Positions 1 to 9,498 of a DNA stretch of 64,000 bases are shown piece by piece. Made by a program: the position numbers and the translations under genes. Position 1 is the first letter of the stretch. The number at the start of each line of letters is the position of its first letter. The DNA is from Alphaproteobacteria bacterium (GTDB taxonomy: Bacteria; Pseudomonadota; Gammaproteobacteria; JAGOUN01): assembly GCA_021151585.1 (NCBI GenBank), contig JAGKWX010000005.1, positions 6,758-70,757 of the forward strand, read 5' to 3'. A model generated the notes under the pieces. That model searched no databases and was not told the DNA's origin. It saw nothing but the letters and a program-made list of their open reading frames with translations.

Positions 1-53
1 TCGGCCATTAATTATCTGCTTTTCTTGGTGTGGATTTTTAAAGACGCGATTCT

Positions 54-1028
54 TCATATCCTGTGTTCCTGAATAATTTGTTCAATGAGCTCACATTGTG
101 TATCACTGTCATTTAAGGCAGGAATATAGTGATAGGATTTTCCGCCTGATTGCAGAAACAATTCTCCGTTTGTACTCGAGATTTCCTCCAAGGTTTCTAG
201 GCAGTCCATAGAGAATCCGGGGCAGATAATATGTATATCTGTTATACCTTGTTTTGGCAGCATTTCTAATGTTTTGTCACAATATGGTTCTAGCCATTTG
301 GCTTTGCCAAATCGTGATTGAAAGACCAGTTGCCATTCATGACTTTCTAATCCGAGTGTATTGGCTAATGCTTGAGCTGTGGTTAAACATTGATGTGCGT
401 AAGGGTCGCCATCTTGCTCAACTGAGCGAAGCGGGATGCCATGAAATGACATGACTAAGCGCTGTGGTTTTCCATGGCGTTGCCAAAAATCTTGTACAGA
501 ATTCGCTAGTGCATGAATATATTTTGGGTGTTTATGGTAATTGTTGATGATGGTTAGTGTGGGCAAATTATTTTTTTTGTTAAATGTTTGAAACACTTGA
601 TCATAAATTGCGCCAGTGGTTGAGTTAGAGTATTGAGGATAAAGAGGCACAATAACTAGGTTATCGACTTTTTTTCTTAAGCACTCGAGTAAGAGCTTAT
701 TCAAGAATGGTGTGCTGTAAGTCATAGCATAGCGCCAATCGATAGAAGAGTTATTTTTAGTACTAATATGTTGTAATTTTTCTGTTAATTGTTTGGTATA
801 AACCTCAAGGGGTGAGCCATTTTTCTGCCAGATGGATTGGTATTGGTGAGTTAGTTTTTGTGGTCTAAAAGGTAAAATGAAGCACAATAAAATTAATTTC
901 CATAAAACGCTGGGCAAATTAACCACACGCTTATCCGATAAAAAGCGCCATAGAAAAGCACGAATAGCGTTTACTGTAGGTGCAGAGGGTGTGCCTAGAT
1001 TTATTAAAATAACAGTTTTTTTATTCAT
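54..1028 (-). CDS. hemH: Ferrochelatase
   Basis: The 324-residue product inserts ferrous iron into protoporphyrin IX, the last step of haem synthesis, at the inner face of the membrane. The family start is seen in VILINLGTPSAPT at residues 6-18, followed by LPSVLWK and the substrate-site region MSFHGIPLRSVEQDGDPY around residues 193-210, which contains the catalytic His. Near the C-terminus IICPGFSMDCLETLEEI is the second conserved block. Length is normal for bacterial HemH. The gene begins only 9 bp after the mazF stop on the same strand, so it is probably read from the toxin-antitoxin promoter at least in part. Assignment is secure. Confidence 0.97.
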   Translation of the reverse strand: MNKKTVILINLGTPSAPTVNAIRAFLWRFLSDKRVVNLPSVLWKLILLCFILPFRPQKLTHQYQSIWQKNGSPLEVYTKQLTEKLQHISTKNNSSIDWRYAMTYSTPFLNKLLLECLRKKVDNLVIVPLYPQYSNSTTGAIYDQVFQTFNKKNNLPTLTIINNYHKHPKYIHALANSVQDFWQRHGKPQRLVMSFHGIPLRSVEQDGDPYAHQCLTTAQALANTLGLESHEWQLVFQSRFGKAKWLEPYCDKTLEMLPKQGITDIHIICPGFSMDCLETLEEISSTNGELFLQSGGKSYHYIPALNDSDTQCELIEQIIQEHRI

Positions 1029-1037
1029 ACTATTTCC

Positions 1038-1409
1038 TTAGTAGCTAGAAATGTCAATAATTTGATTCAGGGTTTCGCAGGCTGAAGCAAACAGCTCATT
1101 CGAAACGCGTTTTAAAGGATGAGGTTTTGCATCTCGCATTTTCCAATCGAATGTTGTTGGTTGATGTGCCAAAATATAGCTGTTTTTTTCTTTTGACCCT
1201 GTAAATTTTATGGCAAAAGGGTTGGTTTCATTATACTGCGTTGTCGCGATTGGCAATCCGATGACAATGCCCGTTTTTTCATTGAAGAGTTTAGGCGATA
1301 AAACCACTATAGGGTGTATGTTTTTCGCTTCTTGGTCGATGTGAGAGTTGTAGTCAATCCAAATAATATCTTGACGATCCGGTACCCATGTTTTTTTTTC
1401 GGCTGTCAT
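1038..1409 (-). CDS. mazF: MazF-family toxin, type II TA endoribonuclease
   Basis: A 123-residue PemK/MazF-like protein. The N-terminal block WVPDRQDIIWIDYN matches the family's 'PxxGDIVWxDF' opening, and RHPIVVLSP-like HPIVVLSPKLFNEKTG plus GLPIATTQ form the conserved beta-barrel core. MazF toxins cut mRNA at short single-stranded motifs and are held inactive by their antitoxin. The start codon shares one base with the stop of the antitoxin gene upstream, the usual translational coupling of such pairs. The HemH gene follows after 9 bp. The cleavage specificity cannot be read from sequence. Confidence 0.9.
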   Translation of the reverse strand: MTAEKKTWVPDRQDIIWIDYNSHIDQEAKNIHPIVVLSPKLFNEKTGIVIGLPIATTQYNETNPFAIKFTGSKEKNSYILAHQPTTFDWKMRDAKPHPLKRVSNELFASACETLNQIIDISSY

Positions 1410-1663
1410 TACCGTTCTTCCATGGTAAAGTTGGGGCTCATCAGAGCCTCTCCGGCATGTTGTTTTTGATCAAATTTTGCAAGTTTTTGCGCTAAGGATA
1501 GCTTGGGTTCGCCAATGGTCCTGATGATGACGCTGTCATTTTCAACCGATAACTCTACTTGTTGCCCTAAGCGAAAGTGTGCTAAGCGAGCAATAACGGC
1601 AGGAATTCGAACGGCTAGGCTATTGCCCCACTGTTGCAGGCTAAGTACTGATGTTTTTTGCAT
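1409..1663 (-). CDS. mazE: MazE-family antitoxin (AbrB-type DNA binding)
   Basis: An 84-residue protein with the AbrB/MazE swapped-hairpin fold signature QQWGNSLAVRIPAVIA near residues 10-25, then GQQVELSVENDSVIIR. The acidic, flexible C-terminal tail is the part that normally wraps the toxin. MazE proteins also bind and repress their own promoter. The gene is first of a three-gene minus-strand unit mazE-mazF-hemH, divergent from smc across about 150 bp. That gap contains a GTATATAC palindrome near 1698 that could be an operator, but I cannot define it further. Confidence 0.88.
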   Translation of the reverse strand: MQKTSVLSLQQWGNSLAVRIPAVIARLAHFRLGQQVELSVENDSVIIRTIGEPKLSLAQKLAKFDQKQHAGEALMSPNFTMEER

Positions 1664-1810
1664 TCACTTAACCCTATAGTCTTTATGTTGATACAAGTAT
1701 ATACATTATTGATTTAAAGAGCAAATTGGGTTATGTCCCTCTAGCCTATCATTTTCGACTAATGTAGACTCGCATACATTACTATTTTGTTTTTGTAGGT
1801 TTTTTACTCA

Positions 1811-4800
1811 ATGATCTTAACTAAAATCAAACTTGCCGGATTTAAATCCTTTGTTGACGCGACCCCGATTCCTTTTCCCAGTCGTTTGGTTGGTATAGTC
1901 GGTCCAAATGGGTGCGGTAAATCCAATGTGATTGATGCAGTACGTTGGGTGATGGGGGAAAGCGCTGCATCACGTTTGCGCGGCGAACAAGGTACAGATG
2001 TCATTTTCAACGGTTCTGGTGGTCGGCAGCCTTTAGGTCAGGCTTCTGTTGAACTTATTTTTGACAATAGTGATGCATCATTAGGTGGAGAATTCGCACA
2101 ATATAGTGAAATTTCAATTCGTCGTGTTGTGGGGCGTGATTCTGTTTCGCATTATTTCTTAAATGGTACACGTTGTCGTCGAAAAGATATTTCTGATATT
2201 TTCTTAGGTACGGGCTTAGGGCCTAGAAGCTACGCTATTATTCAGCAAGGTATGATTTCACAACTGATTGAGGCGAAACCGGAAGAGTTGCGTGTTTTAT
2301 TAGAAGAAGCTGCAGGTATTTCTAAATACAAAGAACGTCGTAAAGAAACAGAAACTCGTATTCGTGGTGCTCGTGAGAATTTGGAACGACTGCAAGATGT
2401 ACGTTTAGAATTAGATAAGCAGCTGGCGACTCTCAAACGTCAAGCTTCAGCTGCGGAGAGATTTAAAGAATTGAAAGCAGAACAACGTCTAACAAAATCA
2501 GAGTTGTTTGCTTTGCGTTGGAAGGTTATTAATGAAAAAATAAATACGCATCAGGAAAAGATTGTCGCGCAAGAAACACAATTAGCAGCAATGGTTGCTG
2601 ATGTTCGTCATTTTGAAGCTCGCATTGAACAAACGCGGTTAACGCATACTGAAGTCATTGATGTTTTTAATGAATGTCAAACTGAGTTTTACCGGAAAAA
2701 TGCTGAATTAGGCAAGCTTGAGCAGGAAATCAAGCATCAGCAAGAGCGTTATCAACAATTATCACAAGATTTTGAACAAACTGAAAAGCAATGGCGTAGT
2801 TTGTTAACTACTATTGAGCGTGACCGTCAGCAAATTGAGCATTTACAGCAGGTTGCAGAAAATATAACACCAGAATTTGAATTAGCACATGAAACGAGTG
2901 AAAGTGCACAGCAAGAACTAGAGCTGGTGGAAGCAGCGCTGACACAGTGGCAAAACACATGGCAAGAATTTCGCGAAAAAATGTCGAGTGCTAGTAAAGC
3001 TGCAGAAGTTGAGCAAGCGCATATTCAACAATACGAACAACGCATTGTTAATATTCAAAATAAAATTCAAAAACTTGAATTATCGTTGACGGACATTCAT
3101 TTAATAAATTACGAAAATACTATTGCTTTACTAACAGAAGAAGTAGAACAGCAACGTGATACAGTGCAAGAAACTCAAGAATCTTTGGCGAAAAGTAAAG
3201 AGTCAACCCAAATTATTCAACAAAAATTGCGAGAATCTTCGACTCAATTAGATCAAATTAAACATCAGCGTCAGAAGTTAGAAGGTCAACGAGTTTCATT
3301 AGATGTTTTACAAGCTGCAGCACTCCAAACTAATGATAAAACTACGAAAAATTGGTTATCAGAGCAAGCTTTAATCGATAAAAAACGTTTAGCGCAATCC
3401 ATGCAAGTTGATTCTGGCTGGGAGCACGCTGTTGAAACAGTGTTGGGCGATTTTCTGCAGTCAATCTGTATTGATGCCTCTACGCAGACGCATTATGCAA
3501 AAGAACTGGCAACGTTTAAGCAATCTAGTATAGCAATGCTGTCATCCTATAACTCCTCAACTTTAAAAACATTGAAACTCGCTGAAAAAATTCAAAGTAA
3601 TTATTTGCCAGAGATTGTTTATCATGTTTTTGCAGCAGAAACGTTGGAGCAAGCCTTGGCATTGCAGTCAACGCTTAAGCCGCATGAGTCTGTTATCACT
3701 AAAGATGGATTATGGTTAGGTAATTCTTGGATGCGTGTTGCTTATGAGAAAAATGCTGCGCATGGTGTTTTAGAGAGAGAAAAAGAACTAAAAAATATTG
3801 AATTAGAAATTGAAAAATCTGAACTTTTGTTGGAGCAGCAGCAGAATCTTCACGAAGAATTGACAAATAATTTGCATAATCAGCAGGGATTAAGCGAAGA
3901 ATTACAGCAGCGTTATCAATTGCTTGCTTCACGTTTATCCCAAAAAGAAGCAGATCTCAGTGTGCAAGAAAGATTGTTAAATCAATCTGCACTGCGGCGC
4001 GACACTATAACTCAGGAGATCACTGAAAATCAGGCTGAGATGCAGCAATTAAAAGATCAATTGTCACGTTCGCGCCATGCTTGGAATGAGGCATTAGAAA
4101 AACTATCGCAATGTGAATCCCAACAAGCAGTTTTAGAGGCACAAAGAGAAGAGAAGTCATTGTCTGTTCAGGATGCGCGCCAACACTACAATAGTGCGAA
4201 GCATGCATTTCATGAAGTGACAGTGAGAAAAAATATTACTGAAGTTGAATTGAAATCGCTTGAAAAAAATGTTGGGCAGTTGCAAGAGCAATTGTTAGCT
4301 ATTGAAACTCGTAAACAACATTTAAGCGATTTATTATCTCAGGGCGATGACCCAATTTTACTCCTAGAGGAAAATAAAGAGCAATTAATTGAGGACTGCC
4401 TCAACGCCGAGCAACAACTAAATCAAGCCAGAGAAAAAGTAAATGTTGTCGAAAATGAGCAGCGTGAATTAGAAAATAAATTGCGAGAAGCAGAACAAAA
4501 CTCAGCAAGTACGCAATTAAGTATACAAAATATCCGTTTAGAAATTGAAGGCTTAAGTGTCCGCAAACAAACTCTCGAGGAGCAATTACTAGAACTTGAG
4601 CAGCATGCTGAAACTATACTCAGTCAGTTGACGGAAGAAAAAAACACTCAACAATTAGAGGAAAATTTACAACATATTGAGCGCCGTATTGAACGTCTAG
4701 GCCCAATTAATTTGGTTGCTATTGAAGAGTGCAAAGAAAAAGAAGAGCGTAAAGTTTATTATGATGCTCAGAATGCTGATTTGGAGCAAGCGTTAACTGC

Positions 4801-5308
4801 TTTAGAAGATGCTATGCAAAAAATTGATAAAGAAACTCGGGCTAAATTTAAGGAAACATTTGATGCAGTTAATAGCTCATTTACAGAATTATTTCCCAAG
4901 GTTTTCGGTGGTGGCAGGGCGTCATTAGAGCTAACTGAGTCCGATGTATTAAATGCTGGGGTTGAAATGATAGCTCAACCACCTGGCAAGAAAAACAGCT
5001 CCATTCATTTGTTATCTGGTGGTGAAAAAACTATGGTGGCAATCGCTCTAGTGTTTTCGATTTTCAAGTTAAATCCAGCGCCATTTTGTATGCTGGATGA
5101 GGTTGATGCGCCGTTAGACGATGCGAATGTTGTTCGTTTTAGTGAATTAGTTCGTGAGATGTCACAAAAAGTTCAGTTCATTGTTATTACACATAATAAA
5201 GTGACAATGGAGAAAATGCATCAGTTGATGGGTGTGACCATGAATGAACCTGGAGTATCACGAATAGTTTCTGTAGATATTAAAGAGGCTGCAGAGTTAG
5301 TAGAATAA
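1811..5308 (+). CDS. smc: Chromosome partition protein SMC
   Basis: A 1165-residue SMC ATPase that organises and helps segregate the chromosome. The Walker A motif GPNGCGKSN lies at about residues 31-39, followed by the Q-loop region. Long heptad coiled coils (about 170-490 and 660-1000) flank a hinge domain near 505-650. The ABC signature LSGGEKTMVA is at about 1068, and Walker B with the D-loop, FCMLDEVDAPLDDAN, near 1095. Length is typical. It is followed by zipA and ligA, the usual gammaproteobacterial arrangement. It is notable that this lineage uses true SMC rather than MukB; no scpA or scpB lies in the window. Confidence 0.97.
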   Translation: MILTKIKLAGFKSFVDATPIPFPSRLVGIVGPNGCGKSNVIDAVRWVMGESAASRLRGEQGTDVIFNGSGGRQPLGQASVELIFDNSDASLGGEFAQYSEISIRRVVGRDSVSHYFLNGTRCRRKDISDIFLGTGLGPRSYAIIQQGMISQLIEAKPEELRVLLEEAAGISKYKERRKETETRIRGARENLERLQDVRLELDKQLATLKRQASAAERFKELKAEQRLTKSELFALRWKVINEKINTHQEKIVAQETQLAAMVADVRHFEARIEQTRLTHTEVIDVFNECQTEFYRKNAELGKLEQEIKHQQERYQQLSQDFEQTEKQWRSLLTTIERDRQQIEHLQQVAENITPEFELAHETSESAQQELELVEAALTQWQNTWQEFREKMSSASKAAEVEQAHIQQYEQRIVNIQNKIQKLELSLTDIHLINYENTIALLTEEVEQQRDTVQETQESLAKSKESTQIIQQKLRESSTQLDQIKHQRQKLEGQRVSLDVLQAAALQTNDKTTKNWLSEQALIDKKRLAQSMQVDSGWEHAVETVLGDFLQSICIDASTQTHYAKELATFKQSSIAMLSSYNSSTLKTLKLAEKIQSNYLPEIVYHVFAAETLEQALALQSTLKPHESVITKDGLWLGNSWMRVAYEKNAAHGVLEREKELKNIELEIEKSELLLEQQQNLHEELTNNLHNQQGLSEELQQRYQLLASRLSQKEADLSVQERLLNQSALRRDTITQEITENQAEMQQLKDQLSRSRHAWNEALEKLSQCESQQAVLEAQREEKSLSVQDARQHYNSAKHAFHEVTVRKNITEVELKSLEKNVGQLQEQLLAIETRKQHLSDLLSQGDDPILLLEENKEQLIEDCLNAEQQLNQAREKVNVVENEQRELENKLREAEQNSASTQLSIQNIRLEIEGLSVRKQTLEEQLLELEQHAETILSQLTEEKNTQQLEENLQHIERRIERLGPINLVAIEECKEKEERKVYYDAQNADLEQALTALEDAMQKIDKETRAKFKETFDAVNSSFTELFPKVFGGGRASLELTESDVLNAGVEMIAQPPGKKNSSIHLLSGGEKTMVAIALVFSIFKLNPAPFCMLDEVDAPLDDANVVRFSELVREMSQKVQFIVITHNKVTMEKMHQLMGVTMNEPGVSRIVSVDIKEAAELVE

Positions 5309-5358
5309 TATAACCGTTACTGTCATAGAAAGTTTTTATATATTATTAGGAATTAACA

Positions 5359-6024
5359 ATGGAAAAAATACAATTAATCTCGTTAGGCGCAGGCTGCTTG
5401 ATTTTTTTAAGCGTCATTCTGTTTGCCATAAAAAAAATGTTTATTAGAAAAAATAATACATTTAAAGCGTATGATGAAGTACAAGCCTATGAGGAAGATC
5501 AGCTCGAATATGCTAGAACTCTAGGTGATGACTCTTACGACGATGAAGAAATCGTCGAGCAAGAACGGCAGTTATCTGAGCATGATCATTTTATAATGAT
5601 TAGCATACATGCTAAACCAGGTCGCATTTTTTCTGATTATCATTTCATTCAAGCTCTTGGTGCAAATGGTTTAGAGTATGGCGATCATAAAATTTTTCAT
5701 TATGATGTAAAAACTGATATCGGTGTTCAGCGTTTATTTAGTGTTGCGCAATTAAACAAGCCGGGTAGTTTTGATCTTAATGATGTTAAAAATATATATT
5801 GTAAAGGATTGTTATTTTTTATTGATCTACGTCAATGCCGTAAGCGGGCTTTAGCTTTAGATTGCATGATCGAGACAGCATATCAGTTAGCCGACGATTT
5901 GGATGGAATTATGTTTGATGGGTATAACGCACCATGGCACGATGAAATTCCGCACATTTTGGCGCTAAAGCTTGAGCAGTATCAAAAAAATCTAGCGAGT
6001 GTTCTTGATGAAACCACATATTGA
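5359..6024 (+). CDS. zipA: Cell division protein ZipA
   Basis: A 221-residue membrane anchor for the FtsZ ring. Residues 5-27 form the single N-terminal transmembrane helix, followed by a basic stretch (KKMFIRKNN), a short acidic linker rich in Asp, Glu and Tyr, and the C-terminal FtsZ-binding domain from about residue 78 (DHFIMISIHAKPGRIFSDYHFIQAL). The linker is much shorter than the Pro/Gln-rich one of E. coli, hence the shorter protein. The gene sits between smc and ligA and overlaps ligA by 17 bp, so the two are probably co-translated. Restricted to Gammaproteobacteria. Confidence 0.93.
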   Translation: MEKIQLISLGAGCLIFLSVILFAIKKMFIRKNNTFKAYDEVQAYEEDQLEYARTLGDDSYDDEEIVEQERQLSEHDHFIMISIHAKPGRIFSDYHFIQALGANGLEYGDHKIFHYDVKTDIGVQRLFSVAQLNKPGSFDLNDVKNIYCKGLLFFIDLRQCRKRALALDCMIETAYQLADDLDGIMFDGYNAPWHDEIPHILALKLEQYQKNLASVLDETTY

Positions 6025-8017
6025 TTTGCAAAAACAAGTTGATGATCTAAGAGAGCAGCTACATTTTCATAATTATCGTTATTATGTTCTTGATGATCCT
6101 AGAATTTCCGATCAAGAATACGATGCGTTATTTAACCAATTATTATCTTTAGAGCAAACTTACCCTGAATTAAAAAGTATTGACTCGCCAACGCAGCGAG
6201 TAGGAGCGGCGCCGTTAAAAGAATTTCAGCAAGTTACGCATAAAGTTCCGATGTTGTCCCTGAGTAATATTTTTAATGAAGATGAATTGTTGGCATTTAA
6301 TAAAAGATTGCAAGATAAGTTGGGTGTGGATTCTATATGTTATGTTTGTGAACCAAAGTTAGATGGTCTTGCTATTAGCTTACGCTACGAAAAGGGTGTT
6401 TTTGTCCAGGCGGCTACTCGTGGCGATGGTCAAGCTGGCGAAGATGTGACAGAAAACTGCCGCACTATTAAAAATCTTCCATTAAAGTTAAATGGAGAAG
6501 ATATCCCAGATATTTTAGAAGTGCGTGGCGAAGTTGTTATGACTATTTCTGGTTTTACAAAATTAAATGAATCATTAAGCAAAAAAAATGATAAAACCTT
6601 TGCAAATCCACGCAATGCGGCAGCGGGTAGTTTGCGACAACTCGATTCACGTATTACGGCAACGCGTCCATTAGCTGTTTTTTTATACGGATTAGGTGAA
6701 GTATCGATGCCATTTTCATCCTCTCAATTTGATACTTTGCAGCAATTAAATGCTTGGGGGTTTCCTATATCTCAAGAAATTTATTTTGCGAATAACATAC
6801 AAGATTGTCAGAAATTTTATGAAAAATTGATGCAAAAGCGCCATGATTTGGATGTTGAAATCGATGGCATGGTCATTAAAGTGAATGATTATGAGTTACA
6901 AGAAGCGTTGGGATTTGTCTCACGTTCGCCGCGATTCGCAACAGCTTATAAGTTTCCGGCTGTTGAAGTATCAACAACGATTGAGGCTGTTGAGTTTCAG
7001 GTAGGGCGTACTGGGTCATTAACCCCTGTTGCGCGTTTACAGCCTGCTATGGTTGGTGGCGTCACGATTAGTAACGCAACATTACATAATATGGATGAGA
7101 TTAAGCGTAAAAATATTCACATATACGATACCGTTATTATCCGTCGTGCAGGAGATGTCATTCCTGAAGTTGTGCGAGTGGTTATTGAAAAACGCGGCCA
7201 ACATGTAATAAAAATTCATCCGCCAACACACTGTCCTGTTTGCCAAACTTCCGTAAAAATAATAGAAGGTGAGGCAGTGATTCGATGCCCAGGTGGCTTA
7301 CATTGTAGTGCTCAGCGTAAAGAAATGATTCGACATTTTGCTAGTCGCCGCGCAATGGATATTGAAGGTCTGGGTGATAAGCTGGTTGAACAGTTAGTCG
7401 ATAAAAATTTAGTTACAACACCTGCGGATTTATATGGTTTGTCTCTTGCTCAATTATCTGACCTGGATCGTATGGCTGTAAAATCGGCGCAAAACATTAT
7501 TGATGCATTGGAAAAATCAAAAAATACGACGCTGAATCGTTTTATTTATGCATTAGGAATTCGTGATGTTGGTGAAGCAACGGCTTTAAATCTTGCGCAA
7601 TATTTTTGTCACTTAGATAAAATTATGCATGCTTCTATAGAAAATTTATTACAAGTCACGGATATTGGTCCAGTTGTTGCTGAAAATTTACGTTGTTTTT
7701 TTGAGGATACTCATAATCAGCAAGTTATTCATCAACTGCTTCATATTGGTATTCGATGGCCAGCTATCACCGCTAAAAATACCAGCAGTGAACTATCAGG
7801 TAAAACATGTGTTATCACAGGAACATTACACTCTATGAGTCGCGAACAAGCGAAAGCAAAGCTTCAAGCGCTGGGCGCTAAAGTTTCTAACAGCGTATCG
7901 AAGAAAACAGATTATGTGATAGCTGGTGAAGAAGCGGGTTCGAAATTGGTACAAGCACAATCGTTAGGGGTTGCTATTCTTAATGAGGCAGATTTTCTTG
8001 CTCTGAGTAGTCTTTAG
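6008..8017 (+). CDS. ligA: NAD-dependent DNA ligase
   Basis: A 669-residue ligase that seals nicks using NAD+ in replication and repair. The N-terminal Ia domain (HNYRYYVLDDPRISDQEYD) binds NMN. The adenylation motif EPKLDGLAIS contains the nucleotidyl-accepting Lys at residue 117. An OB fold, a four-Cys zinc finger (CPVCQTSV and two further Cys), helix-hairpin-helix repeats and a C-terminal BRCT domain (SGKTCVITGTL onward) follow in the normal order. I take the ATG giving MKPHID as start because it matches the family's N-terminus; upstream in-frame codons would add three residues. The start overlaps zipA. Confidence 0.96.
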   Translation: MKPHIDLQKQVDDLREQLHFHNYRYYVLDDPRISDQEYDALFNQLLSLEQTYPELKSIDSPTQRVGAAPLKEFQQVTHKVPMLSLSNIFNEDELLAFNKRLQDKLGVDSICYVCEPKLDGLAISLRYEKGVFVQAATRGDGQAGEDVTENCRTIKNLPLKLNGEDIPDILEVRGEVVMTISGFTKLNESLSKKNDKTFANPRNAAAGSLRQLDSRITATRPLAVFLYGLGEVSMPFSSSQFDTLQQLNAWGFPISQEIYFANNIQDCQKFYEKLMQKRHDLDVEIDGMVIKVNDYELQEALGFVSRSPRFATAYKFPAVEVSTTIEAVEFQVGRTGSLTPVARLQPAMVGGVTISNATLHNMDEIKRKNIHIYDTVIIRRAGDVIPEVVRVVIEKRGQHVIKIHPPTHCPVCQTSVKIIEGEAVIRCPGGLHCSAQRKEMIRHFASRRAMDIEGLGDKLVEQLVDKNLVTTPADLYGLSLAQLSDLDRMAVKSAQNIIDALEKSKNTTLNRFIYALGIRDVGEATALNLAQYFCHLDKIMHASIENLLQVTDIGPVVAENLRCFFEDTHNQQVIHQLLHIGIRWPAITAKNTSSELSGKTCVITGTLHSMSREQAKAKLQALGAKVSNSVSKKTDYVIAGEEAGSKLVQAQSLGVAILNEADFLALSSL

Positions 8018-8164
8018 GTTGTGGCTTCCATCTATCTATTACCCTCATTCACGTTAGGGTGGACTTGATTCTCTATTTTGTTTATCATTTTCATCGTTAA
8101 ATAAGCTTAAATACATCATTTTTGATCAAAAAGCTCACGATTTTTACAAAACGTAGGAAAAAAT

Positions 8165-9331
8165 ATGAATTTACACGAATATCAAGCAAAACAATTGTTC
8201 CGAGAATATAAATTACCTACATCCGATGGCGTAGTCGCGGATAATGTAGAGGCTGCGGTTGAAGCTATGCGTAGCTTAAAATCAGCTGAGGTTGTGGTAA
8301 AAGCGCAAGTACATGCTGGTGGTCGTGGTAAAGCAGGCGGTGTAAAACTTGTTCGTGACGAAGCATCATTGCGTGAAGTTTTCAATCGTTTGATTGGTAC
8401 TAATTTAGTGACTTACCAGACAGACGCTCGTGGTCAGCCAGTGAATAAGATTTTAATTGAAAAAGCGTCAGATATTGCTCGTGAGTTGTATTTGGGTGCG
8501 GTAGTTGATCGCGCGACGCGAAGAGTCATTTTTATGGCTTCAACAGAAGGTGGAGTGGAAATCGAGGAAGTTGCGGCAAAACACCCAGAAAAAATTCTAA
8601 AAGTTATTATGGATCCAGTTGTAGGCATTCAACCTTATCAATGCCGTGATGTTGCTTTCCAACTTGGGCTTAACGATGAACAGGTTAAGCAATTTACACA
8701 TGTTATGATGAATTTAGGCAAATTATTTGTAGAAAAAGATTTTGCTTTATTAGAGATTAATCCATTAATTATCAAGACGGATGGCAACATTAGTTGTTTA
8801 GATGGCAAAATCGTTGTTGATGGTAATGCTTTATATCGTCAGCCACAAATTCGTGACATGTACGATCCAAGCCAAGAAGACTCACGTGAACAGCGTGCGC
8901 GTGAATGGGAATTAAACTATGTTGCGCTCGAAGGTGACATTGGTTGTATGGTCAATGGTGCTGGTCTTGCAATGGCTACAATGGATTTAGTGAAATTCCA
9001 TGGTGGACAACCAGCAAACTTTTTGGACGTTGGTGGTGGTGCGACTAAAGAGCGTGTAACCGAAGCGTTTAAGATTATTCTTTCCGACAAAAATGTTAAG
9101 GCAATTCTTGTAAATATTTTCGGTGGGATTGTACGTTGCGATTTAATTGCTGAAGGTATTTTAGCAGCTGTAAAAGAAGTGGGTATTTCAATTCCTGTCG
9201 TTGTTCGCCTTGAGGGTAATAATGCGGACTTAGGCGGTAAATTATTAAACGAAAGTGGTTTAAATATTATTGCAGCGAAAAGTTTTGATGATGCAGCAAT
9301 TCAAGTTGTTGCTGCAGCCAAGAAGGCCTAA
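8165..9331 (+). CDS. sucC: Succinyl-CoA synthetase beta subunit (ADP-forming)
   Basis: A 388-residue beta subunit of the TCA-cycle enzyme that converts succinyl-CoA to succinate with ATP formation. The opening MNLHEYQAKQLF and the ATP-grasp core (VVKAQVHAGGRGKAGGVKL near residues 42-60) are diagnostic, as is the C-terminal VNIFGGIVRCDLIAEGI, which contacts the alpha subunit and the succinate site. A GGAA ribosome-binding sequence precedes the ATG. The partner sucD follows on the same strand but 167 bp away, where many relatives have an overlap or a few bases. No other TCA genes flank the pair. Confidence 0.97.
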   Translation: MNLHEYQAKQLFREYKLPTSDGVVADNVEAAVEAMRSLKSAEVVVKAQVHAGGRGKAGGVKLVRDEASLREVFNRLIGTNLVTYQTDARGQPVNKILIEKASDIARELYLGAVVDRATRRVIFMASTEGGVEIEEVAAKHPEKILKVIMDPVVGIQPYQCRDVAFQLGLNDEQVKQFTHVMMNLGKLFVEKDFALLEINPLIIKTDGNISCLDGKIVVDGNALYRQPQIRDMYDPSQEDSREQRAREWELNYVALEGDIGCMVNGAGLAMATMDLVKFHGGQPANFLDVGGGATKERVTEAFKIILSDKNVKAILVNIFGGIVRCDLIAEGILAAVKEVGISIPVVVRLEGNNADLGGKLLNESGLNIIAAKSFDDAAIQVVAAAKKA

Positions 9332-9358
9332 AAATATTGCGCAAGCAATAGCGAAGGG

Positions 9359-9440
9359 GTAGAGCTGAGGGCGTTTAAAAAGTTTTTTTACGCCTCCTCA
9401 TCCGGCCTGTTGGCCATTTTCTCCTAGAAGGAGAAGAGCC
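9359..9440. repeat. Hairpin-rich insertion in sucC-sucD gap, REP-like
   Basis: Three adjacent inverted repeats fill the gap: GGCGT plus an A-run against a T-run plus ACGCC at about 9370-9395, GGCC-TGTT-GGCC near 9404-9415, and TTCTCCT-AGA-AGGAGAA at about 9419-9435. Such clustered GC-rich palindromes are typical of small dispersed REP/MITE-like elements and could form an attenuating or mRNA-protecting structure between two genes that need balanced expression. Similar short hairpins occur at 10427 and 17457. That all three belong to one family is inference. Confidence 0.5.
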
Positions 9441-9498
9441 TTGGTGGTGAATTTATCGCAGGTATATATAAACGATTTTTAAAAGAGGAAACGAATAA

